Shown here piece after piece: positions 9,733 through 16,881 of a stretch of 64,000 nucleotides of DNA. A model generated the notes under the pieces. It was given only the letters and a program-made list of their open reading frames with translations, had not been told where the DNA came from and did not search any database. Both the position numbers and the translations under genes were made by a program. Position 1 is the first letter of the stretch. Each line of letters opens with the position of its first letter. Origin of the DNA: Gillisella vitis (GTDB lineage Bacteria > Pseudomonadota > Alphaproteobacteria > Rhizobiales > Rhizobiaceae); the NCBI GenBank assembly GCA_009744235.1, contig WPHV01000005.1, positions 62,001-126,000 on the forward strand, read 5' to 3'.

Positions 9733-9772
9733 CATTCGTTGGGCTTTATAGGCATTCGTTGGGCTTTATAGG
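9733..9772. repeat. 20-bp perfect tandem duplication
   Basis: CATTCGTTGGGCTTTATAGG is present twice head to tail (9733-9752 and 9753-9772), 14 bp upstream of the DUF1284 start codon, in the gap between that gene and the GntR regulator. Each copy contains TATA-like sequence, so the duplication could double a promoter element. Confidence 0.9.
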
Positions 9773-9844
9773 TTGCGCCGGGCTTTTCCGCCTGATCAAC
9801 AGGCTTGTCATTTTTACCGATCGTTTTTGCGCGCTCACGCCTCA

Positions 9845-10513
9845 TCATCCGACAATCGCAAACCGCTCCGGCTGCGGCTCGCCGCGACGCGGCGCGGGCG
9901 CCCGGCCAATCCATTGCACATGCCGTTCCAGGATGGCTGTCGCCTCACCAACGGCGTTGCGGCGCAAGGCATCCAGGATGGCGCGATGGTCGTGATCGGT
10001 GCGGCGCTCCCAGCCACTTTGCCAGCCTGCCAGCAGGAAATGAGCGCTGACCGCATGCAGGTCATCGATGGCGGTCAGCAGGCGCGGCATATCGCAGGTG
10101 GAAACGATCAGCCGGTGAAAGCGTCGATTGGCCGCCTCCCAGTCCTCGACATTGTCGGCGCGGTCGCAGGCGCAGGTCGCGGCTTCCGCTTCGTCGAGCA
10201 GCGCGGGCGTCAGATGGGGAGCAGCATGCTTCAGCGCCAGCACTTCAAGTGCGGCGCGCATTTCCGCCACTTCGCGCACCTGTTTCAGATCGAAACTCGC
10301 CACCCGGACCCCGCGGCGCGGCAGACTGACGACCAGGCCCTGCGCCTCCAGACGCCGGAAGGCCTCCCGCACGGGCACCTGGCTTACCGAAAATTCCTCG
10401 GCAATATGGTCCTGTGCCAGCCTTATGCCGGGCTGTAATTCTCCATGCACGATGCGTTGCGCCAATACGCGGGCAATCCTCGCGGCTATAGTGTCGTCCT
10501 TGGCTTTGCTCAT
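9845..10513 (-). CDS. GntR-family (FadR/FCD) transcriptional regulator
   Basis: 222 residues. The N-terminal winged helix is visible in ARVLAQRIVHGELQPGIRL, then the recognition part VSQVPVREAFRRLEAQG and LPRRGVRVASF (residues ~10-75). The C-terminal helical FCD ligand domain (VREVAEMRAALEVLALKHAA; HRLIVSTCDMP with His residues that often bind metal) follows. FCD regulators usually sense organic acids; the target here is not evident. It is divergent from the HAD gene at 10659. Confidence 0.9.
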   Translation of the reverse strand: MSKAKDDTIAARIARVLAQRIVHGELQPGIRLAQDHIAEEFSVSQVPVREAFRRLEAQGLVVSLPRRGVRVASFDLKQVREVAEMRAALEVLALKHAAPHLTPALLDEAEAATCACDRADNVEDWEAANRRFHRLIVSTCDMPRLLTAIDDLHAVSAHFLLAGWQSGWERRTDHDHRAILDALRRNAVGEATAILERHVQWIGRAPAPRRGEPQPERFAIVG

Positions 10514-10658
10514 GTCTTCTGATTAGGCTGAAGGGGCAAATTTGTCGAGAGAGACGCAGATCTGCCCTGAACATCCGGGCCATGAACATTCAGCAGATCT
10601 GCGCAATTGTTCTTTACCGCCTTATCGTGTAGTCAGGCATTTCCCCCGACAACAGGAT

Positions 10659-11357
10659 ATGATGAGCATGGCTGGCTTCGACCTCACCCTTTTCGATTGT
10701 GACGGCGTGCTCGTCGATTCCGAAATCATTGCCGCCAAGGTGGAGTCCAAGCTGCTGACCGAGGCAGGCTATCCGATTTCAGTCGAGGAAATGGGCGAGC
10801 GTTTTTCCGGTATGACCTGGAAAAACATCCTGATGACCATCGAAAAGGAAGTGGATATTCCGCTCTCGGCCAGCCTGATCGACAAGTCGGAAGCCCTGCT
10901 GGACCAGCGGCTGGCCCGCGAGGTCAAGCTGGTAGAGGGCGTCACCTATGCGCTGTCGCGTCTCCAGGGGCCGCGCTGCATCTGCTCCAATTCCTCATCG
11001 CCACGGCTGGACATGATGCTGACCAAGGTTGGCCTCAAGGAATTTTTCGCGCCGCATGTCTATTCTGCCAAGGATCTCGGCGCTGACCGGGTCAAGCCGA
11101 AGCCGGATATCTATCTGCACGGCGCCGCCCAGTTCAACGTCAAGCCGCAAAATTGCGTCGTGGTGGAAGACAGCGTGCATGGCATCCATGCCGCCCGCGC
11201 CGCAGGAATGCGGGTTGTCGGCTTTACCGGCGCCTCCCACACCTATCCCTCCCATGCCGACCGCCTGACTGAAGCCGGTGCGGAAACCGTGATCGCCCGG
11301 ATGATGGACCTGCCAGCCGTGATTGCCGCCATGGCCGAATGGGACCATGTGATCTAG
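10659..11357 (+). CDS. HAD-superfamily phosphatase (beta-PGM / GPH-like)
   Basis: 232 residues. Motif I DCDGVLVDSE (Asp13, Asp15), motif II CSNSSSPRL, motif III KPKPDIY and motif IV VVEDSVHGIHAARAAGM mark a subfamily IA phosphatase of the beta-phosphoglucomutase or phosphoglycolate phosphatase type. The cap domain lies between residues ~20 and 95. The start is the first of two adjacent ATGs, preceded by AACAGGAT. Substrate unknown. Divergent from the GntR regulator, with about 145 bp between. Confidence 0.88.
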   Translation: MMSMAGFDLTLFDCDGVLVDSEIIAAKVESKLLTEAGYPISVEEMGERFSGMTWKNILMTIEKEVDIPLSASLIDKSEALLDQRLAREVKLVEGVTYALSRLQGPRCICSNSSSPRLDMMLTKVGLKEFFAPHVYSAKDLGADRVKPKPDIYLHGAAQFNVKPQNCVVVEDSVHGIHAARAAGMRVVGFTGASHTYPSHADRLTEAGAETVIARMMDLPAVIAAMAEWDHVI

Positions 11358-11395
11358 AGTTTGTTTCCAGGTTTTTGGAGAGCGTCAGCGCTCAT

Positions 11396-12322
11396 TCACC
11401 CAGGCGCCACAGCGGGTGGAAGGCGAACTGTGAGCGCATGCGGCAAAATGCTGAAGCGCAATGCGCCGGGCCTGATCACTTCGCCATCGGCCTCGGCCAT
11501 GGGGATCTTGCCCTGCGGCTCGATGTCGATCACCTGGCCGCGATGGGTCTTGATCGCGGACGAATTCGCCGGACTGCCATTAGCGAAAGCGGCAAAGATC
11601 TTCAGATTGCCAATGGCGCCGCAATGGCGTGCAAAGACCAGATCGAGCTGGCCATCGTCCAGCAAAGCCTGCGGCGCGGCGCGCACTCCGGCGCCAAACC
11701 AGCTGCCATTGGTAACGGCGGCCACAAGAACCGCGCCGTCATAAACGCGCCTTCCATCCACCGAAATACGCAGGGCCGCGCCCTTGTAACGAGCGATGCG
11801 CACCAATGACATCAGCCGGTAGCGCAGAAACGCCGGCAGACGCGAGGGTCCACGGCTTGCCTCGATCGCCGCGACGATCTCGCCCGACACGCCGGTACTG
11901 GCGACATTGATGAAATGCGTGGAATGGACCTCGCCACTGCCCAAACGGCTTTGCAGAACACCGACATCGATGCGGCGCGGGGTAGCCGTCGCAATCGCCT
12001 GCAATTGGCGCTCAGTGGTCGCGGGCCAATCGAAATTGCGGGAAAAATCCGCGCCCGTGCCACCCGGCAGGAACGCAAAGGCGGTTTGTGGATAAAGCGA
12101 CGTCAGCAGCCCATCCACGGCCTGACCAACCGTGCCATCGCCACCCACCACCAGAACCAGATCGGTTTCGGGCGTGACAGCGGCGCGCACCTGGGAGCCC
12201 GTCATGCCCTTGACGGTTTCGACCAGCGAATAGTCGGGAAAAATCTCCGCAAGTGCACGAGCCGTGGCAGGCCATGTATGAGCACCACCCGCCACAGGAT
12301 TGCGAATGACCGTGACCCTCAT
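11396..12322 (-). CDS. Diacylglycerol/sphingosine kinase-like lipid kinase
   Basis: 308 residues. The DAGK catalytic domain begins at once (MRVTVIRNPVAGG) and carries the nucleotide loop VVGGDGTVGQAVDGLL (GGDGT at 60-64) and GGTGADFSRNFDWP. The C-terminal beta-sandwich has NGSWFGAGVRAAPQALLDDG. The family phosphorylates diacylglycerol or related lipids (DgkB/YegS type), at the cytoplasmic face of the membrane. It converges with the HAD gene and is probably expressed by itself. Confidence 0.88.
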   Translation of the reverse strand: MRVTVIRNPVAGGAHTWPATARALAEIFPDYSLVETVKGMTGSQVRAAVTPETDLVLVVGGDGTVGQAVDGLLTSLYPQTAFAFLPGGTGADFSRNFDWPATTERQLQAIATATPRRIDVGVLQSRLGSGEVHSTHFINVASTGVSGEIVAAIEASRGPSRLPAFLRYRLMSLVRIARYKGAALRISVDGRRVYDGAVLVAAVTNGSWFGAGVRAAPQALLDDGQLDLVFARHCGAIGNLKIFAAFANGSPANSSAIKTHRGQVIDIEPQGKIPMAEADGEVIRPGALRFSILPHALTVRLPPAVAPG

Positions 12323-12374
12323 GCCGGACCTACCATTGCCGCGCCGCTACTCATGGAAACATGACGAGCGTGCT

Positions 12375-12437
12375 GCATCTTTGTTTTTTACGTATTTGCG
12401 AACACAAAACCGCTTCGCACTTCTGCTGAAATGCTCA
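12375..12437 (-). repeat. Dispersed palindromic repeat, family A, copy 1
   Basis: Read on the minus strand it has GAGCATTTC, AGTGCGAAGCGGTTTTG, AAATACGT and AACAAAGAT in order. The same words recur at 22278-22338 and, in part, at 37001-37050. It lies in the gap between the lipid kinase and the lipoprotein gene. Confidence 0.6.
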
Positions 12438-12502
12438 ACACACAAGAAAGAGCGACAGCGCCGTGCGCTATATCTGGCGCGGCGCTGGTATGCCCGAGAG
12501 GC

Positions 12503-13171
12503 TTATTTACGCTTTTTGCCGGATGGCTTGCCCGCGGCACTAGCCGGACCTTCATCGAAGCCGACAAAGATCTGCGTCGCCGCCGTGGCATTGGCAGCCA
12601 TGGTGATATCGCGGCTAAACAGGAACTGGGCTGGCTGATCGGCACTGGCGAGGTTGGCGGTAAACGGCACCAGTTCCGAAGACACCACCGTATCGCCATC
12701 GACGACGGCAACCCGGATCGGCATATTGATCGATCCGGCATGGCCTTGCGGCCCGGCGACCAGCCGTCCCGCCACCTGGACCTTGACGGTCAGCGTGGTG
12801 TCGGACTGGGTGCAGGCGCGGGTGGTTTCGGCAAGCGAGGCCTGGAACACAACGTCCTGTGGATCTTTAGAACCCGACTTCGCATAAGTGCGATAGTAGG
12901 ATGTGCCGTCGCGCAGGGAGATCTTCGGGCAGACGGCTTGAACCACGGCACCAGAAGACGCTGCCGGGGCGCTCGCCGTGGCCGCACCGGAGACCGATGT
13001 TGTGGCATTGGAGCTGAACAGGCTGCCTCCACTGGCGCCGGAACTGGAACCGGCCCCGGAGCCGCTGGTATTGCAACCGGCCAGAAAAACGGCCAGGACT
13101 GGAACAATGACCAGAGCCGACTTATTAACCTGAGATGAGGCGGACGAGCCGCGCATTATAGATTGAAACAC
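12503..13171 (-). CDS. Lipoprotein of unknown function
   Basis: 222 residues, not recognised as a named family. A lipoprotein signal is clear: a hydrophobic stretch ALVIVPVLAVF and the lipobox LAGC (Cys at residue ~32). A low-complexity Ser/Gly/Ala linker follows (residues 34-75), then a folded domain with ISLRDGTSYYRTY and a pair of cysteines (AVCPKIS, TRACTQSD). The tail is basic (KPSGKKRK). The frame starts with GTG at 13171, preceded by AAGGTG; an ATG five codons in (13156) is the alternative but lacks a ribosome site. Probably anchored in the inner face of the outer membrane. Confidence 0.75.
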   Translation of the reverse strand: MFQSIMRGSSASSQVNKSALVIVPVLAVFLAGCNTSGSGAGSSSGASGGSLFSSNATTSVSGAATASAPAASSGAVVQAVCPKISLRDGTSYYRTYAKSGSKDPQDVVFQASLAETTRACTQSDTTLTVKVQVAGRLVAGPQGHAGSINMPIRVAVVDGDTVVSSELVPFTANLASADQPAQFLFSRDITMAANATAATQIFVGFDEGPASAAGKPSGKKRK

Positions 13172-13419
13172 CGGGTCACACCTTCTGCATCATGACTTCG
13201 TCTCACCGCGTGGAAAATGCGGTCTGGAAACAGGAAAATCTCCCGCAATCAGCCTTTCCTTATCGGTTGGCGATGGTCTATACCAGCGGCGTGGCAAAAA
13301 ATCGATCAGCTAGCACGTGCTTTGTTGCAATTTTCAGCAAGGCATCAGCAAGAGTCTGCATCATTGTGGCGGCCATGAAACTTTCGACCGGGCGTGACCT
13401 TTAGACCGAGGATACTGGC

Positions 13420-14817
13420 ATGGACTTTATTTCCACTCGCGGCGAGGCGCCCGCTCTCAATTTTTGCGACGCGCTTCTGGCAGGCCTCGCCCGTGACGGT
13501 GGCCTTTACCTGCCCCGCGAATGGCCGAAAATGCGCAAACGCGATATCCGGGCGCTGCGCGGCAAGACCTATCAGGAGGTCGCGTTCGCGGTGCTGAAAC
13601 CCTTCGTGGACGGCGAAATCAAGGATGATGCCCTTCAGGCGATGATCCATGACGCCTATGCCACCTTCCGCCATCCTGCTGTCGCGCCTTTGGTGCAGAC
13701 CGGGCCGAATTCCTATATTCTCGAACTGTTCCACGGCACGACCCTGGCCTTCAAGGATGTCGCCATGCAATTGCTTGGCCGGCTGATGGATCACGTTCTG
13801 CGCGAGCGCGGACAGCGTGCCACCATTGTCGGCGCCACCTCGGGCGACACGGGCGGGGCGGCCATCGATGCCTTTGCCGGGCTTGATAATATCGACATGT
13901 TCATCCTGTTTCCCAAGGGCAAGGTTTCGCCCGTGCAGCAGCGGCAGATGACCACATCGAAGGCCGGGAATGTCCGGGCGCTGGCCATCGAGGGCAATTT
14001 CGACGATTGTCAGGATCTGGTCAAAGCGATGTTCAACCATGTCGCCTTTCGTGACAAGGTGCAGCTATCCGGCGTCAATTCAATCAACTGGGCGCGAATC
14101 ATGGCCCAGGTCGTCTATTACTTTACCGCCGCCCTTTCGCTGGGGGGACCGGACCGCAAGATTTCCTTCACTGTCCCAACAGGCAATTTCGGCGATATTT
14201 TCGCAGGCTATGTGGCGCGCGAAATGGGCCTGCCGATCGACAAGCTGGTGATTGCCACCAATGACAACGACATTCTGGCCCGCACGCTGAAAACCGGGCG
14301 CTACGAGATGCGCGGTGTGATGGCCACCACCTCGCCGTCGATGGATATCCAGATCTCCTCGAATTTCGAGCGCCTGCTGTTTGAAGCCAGCGGCCGCAAT
14401 GCCGGCGAGATCCGTTCGCAGATGGCTGGATTGAAGCAATCCGGCGCTTTCGAAATCAAGCCGGACACGCTCAAAACCATCCGGAAACTCTTCCGGGCCG
14501 GACGCGCCTCGGAAACGGAGGTGGCCAAGACCATCGCCACCACTTTGGCTGAAACCGGCTATCTGCTTGATCCCCATACGGCTTGCGGCGTGGTGGTCGC
14601 ATCGAAATTCGAAAAGCCCCAAAGCCCGATGGTGACGCTGGCCACCGCCCATCCCGCCAAATTTCCGGCGGCGGTAAAATCGGCATCGGGTATTGACCCC
14701 GCGCTTCCGACGTGGCTTGCTGATCTGATGGATAGGGAGGAGCGTTTCGACGTCCTTGCCGGCGAGCTCGACGTGGTGGAGGCATTCATCTCCGCTCATT
14801 CGCGCGCTGGTGCTTAA
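13420..14817 (+). CDS. thrC: Threonine synthase
   Basis: 465 residues, PLP enzyme converting O-phosphohomoserine to threonine. The PLP lysine is in FHGTTLAFKD (Lys112), and GATSGDTGGAAIDAFAG binds the phosphate. The N-terminal domain (FISTRGEAP, ARDGGLYLP) is that of the longer, class II type used by Gram-negative bacteria. GAGGA lies eight bases before the ATG. The partner gene thrB is at 27.65-28.6 kb. An M16 peptidase starts 20 bp downstream, so they probably share a transcript. Confidence 0.97.
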   Translation: MDFISTRGEAPALNFCDALLAGLARDGGLYLPREWPKMRKRDIRALRGKTYQEVAFAVLKPFVDGEIKDDALQAMIHDAYATFRHPAVAPLVQTGPNSYILELFHGTTLAFKDVAMQLLGRLMDHVLRERGQRATIVGATSGDTGGAAIDAFAGLDNIDMFILFPKGKVSPVQQRQMTTSKAGNVRALAIEGNFDDCQDLVKAMFNHVAFRDKVQLSGVNSINWARIMAQVVYYFTAALSLGGPDRKISFTVPTGNFGDIFAGYVAREMGLPIDKLVIATNDNDILARTLKTGRYEMRGVMATTSPSMDIQISSNFERLLFEASGRNAGEIRSQMAGLKQSGAFEIKPDTLKTIRKLFRAGRASETEVAKTIATTLAETGYLLDPHTACGVVVASKFEKPQSPMVTLATAHPAKFPAAVKSASGIDPALPTWLADLMDREERFDVLAGELDVVEAFISAHSRAGA

Positions 14818-14837
14818 GAAACGCGGAAAGATGGACC

Positions 14838-16142
14838 ATGAATGTTGAGTGCACCCGCCTGCCTTCGGGGCTGACGGTCGTTACCGAAAAAATGCCGCAT
14901 CTGGAAAGCGTCGCGCTGGGCGTCTGGGTCAAATCCGGTTCGCGCGATGAAACCGCCGAGGAACATGGCATTGCCCATCTTCTCGAGCACATGGCCTTCA
15001 AGGGGACGAAACGGCGCACCGCCCGCCAGATTGCCGAGGAAATCGAGAATGTCGGGGGCGAGCTGAATGCCGCGACATCAACCGAGACCACCTCCTATTA
15101 CGCCCGGGTGCTGAAGGACGATGTGCCGCTGGCCGTCGATATCCTCGCCGACATCCTCACTGATTCGGCCTTCGATGACGAAGAGTTGATCCGTGAAAAG
15201 CATGTGATCCTGCAGGAAATAGGCGCGGCCTTTGATACGCCTGATGACGTTGTCTTCGACCGTTTCGCCGAAACCGCCTTTCGCGACCAGACGGTCGGAC
15301 GCGGCATTCTTGGCACGCCACAAACGGTGGATGGTTTCACCAGCGACCAGATTCGCGCCTATCTTGCCCGCAACTATACCACCGACCGGATGTTTGTGGT
15401 GGCGGCTGGCGCCGTCGACCACGAAAGCTTCGTGCGCCAGGTGGAAGACCGCTTCAGCACGCTGCGCACCAAGCCCGCCGTCTCGCCGCTGATCACCCCT
15501 GCCCGCTATACCGGCGGCGAGGTGCGCGAAAGCCGCGACCTGATGGACACCCAGCTTTTGCTCGGCTTCGAAGGCCGCGCCTATCATGCGCGCGATTTCT
15601 ACGCCTCGCAGATTCTGGCCAATATCCTCGGCGGCGGCATGTCCTCGCGGCTATTTCAGGAGGTACGCGAGTTTCGCGGCCTCTGTTATTCGGTCTATGC
15701 CTTTCACTGGGGCTTTTCCGATACCGGCATTTTCGGCATTCATGCCGCGACCGGCGGCGAAAACCTGCCCGAACTGGTGCCTGTGATCATCAGCGAGCTG
15801 CGCAAATCGGCTGAAAGAATCGAGCAACAGGAAATCGACCGGTCTCGCACCCAGATCCGGGCGCAATTGCTGATGGGTCAGGAAAGCCCTGCGGCGCGGG
15901 CCGGACAGATTGCCCGGCAGATGATGCTCTATGGTCGGCCGATTTCCAATCCGGAACTGATGGAGCGGCTGGAAAGCATTACCGTCGACCGGCTGACAGA
16001 CCTTGCTGGGCGGCTGTTCTTCGACGGCAGCCCACCGACATTGTCAGCCATCGGCCCGCTCGAACAGCTAGCGCCAATGGAAGACATCCTTTCGGCCTTG
16101 TCGGGATCACGCGACACGGTGCTGAAGGCGGCGCGCGGCTGA
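14838..16142 (+). CDS. M16-family zinc metallopeptidase (mitochondrial-processing-peptidase-like)
   Basis: 434 residues. The inverted zinc motif HxxEH is HLLEH at residues 47-51, with the downstream Glu in EELIREKHVILQEIG. The second domain has the glycine-rich ILGGGMSSRLFQEVREFRGLCYSVYAF. This is the single-chain type of alphaproteobacteria, relatives of mitochondrial processing peptidase beta. It likely degrades small peptides in the cytoplasm or periplasm; no signal peptide is seen. It follows thrC by 20 bp, an arrangement familiar in rhizobia. Confidence 0.93.
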   Translation: MNVECTRLPSGLTVVTEKMPHLESVALGVWVKSGSRDETAEEHGIAHLLEHMAFKGTKRRTARQIAEEIENVGGELNAATSTETTSYYARVLKDDVPLAVDILADILTDSAFDDEELIREKHVILQEIGAAFDTPDDVVFDRFAETAFRDQTVGRGILGTPQTVDGFTSDQIRAYLARNYTTDRMFVVAAGAVDHESFVRQVEDRFSTLRTKPAVSPLITPARYTGGEVRESRDLMDTQLLLGFEGRAYHARDFYASQILANILGGGMSSRLFQEVREFRGLCYSVYAFHWGFSDTGIFGIHAATGGENLPELVPVIISELRKSAERIEQQEIDRSRTQIRAQLLMGQESPAARAGQIARQMMLYGRPISNPELMERLESITVDRLTDLAGRLFFDGSPPTLSAIGPLEQLAPMEDILSALSGSRDTVLKAARG

Positions 16143-16266
16143 GTCGATTGCTCAATCTTGCCGTTTGACTGGCTTTTGGGGTGAGCCATATCTTTCAGCA
16201 GGTTCCCGCAATCCCTCCAGCATTCGATGCAATGGGGCCGGAACTGTTTGGGTGGGGGTATGACAA

Positions 16267-16881
16267 ATGACGCGGTCTGTGTTCGGGTTTCTGTCCCGCC
16301 AGCCGGAACGGCCTGAACTGCGTGACGGGACATGTCTGCTGCGGCTGCCGCGCAATGGCGATTATAATCAATGGTATAGGCTACGGTCTGAAAGCCGGGC
16401 TTTTCTCCAGCCCTGGGAACCGCTCTGGCGTCCGGACGAGCTGACCGAAAGCGCCTTTCGATCGCGTGTCATGCGCAATGCCCAGGAATATGCTTGTGGA
16501 TTGGCCGTGCCGTTTTTTCTGTTTCGCGAAAGCGACGCTGTGCTGATGGGCGGGCTGACCATCGGCCTGATCCGGCGCGGCGTCTCCCAGGCCTGTATGA
16601 TCGGATATTGGATGGGCGAACGTTTCGCCGGCCAAGGCCATATGTTTGCCGCACTTCAATTGGCAAAACCATATATCTTCAAGGAACTTGAGTTGCATCG
16701 TATCGAAGCCGCCTGTATTCCTGACAATGACAAAAGCATCCGGCTGCTGGAGCGGGCCGGTTTTGAACGGGAAGGTCTGTTGCGCGGATATTTGAACATC
16801 AACGGACAGTGGAGAGATCACGCGATCTACTCGCTTCTGGCGGAACCTGGTGCCGTTTCCGGCAAAAAACTCTATTCATGA
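16267..16881 (+). CDS. GNAT acetyltransferase (RimJ/RimL-like)
   Basis: 204 residues. Acetyl-CoA binding region: IGYWMGERFAGQGHMFAALQLAKPYIF; the later HRIEAACIPDNDKSIRLLERAGFEREGLLRGYLNING is the strongly conserved RimJ-type ending, with the last beta strand HAIYSLL. RimJ/L relatives acetylate protein N-termini; the substrate here is unproven. Its stop overlaps the ATG of the following GGDEF-EAL gene by four bases (ATGA), implying coupled translation. Confidence 0.92.
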   Translation: MTRSVFGFLSRQPERPELRDGTCLLRLPRNGDYNQWYRLRSESRAFLQPWEPLWRPDELTESAFRSRVMRNAQEYACGLAVPFFLFRESDAVLMGGLTIGLIRRGVSQACMIGYWMGERFAGQGHMFAALQLAKPYIFKELELHRIEAACIPDNDKSIRLLERAGFEREGLLRGYLNINGQWRDHAIYSLLAEPGAVSGKKLYS

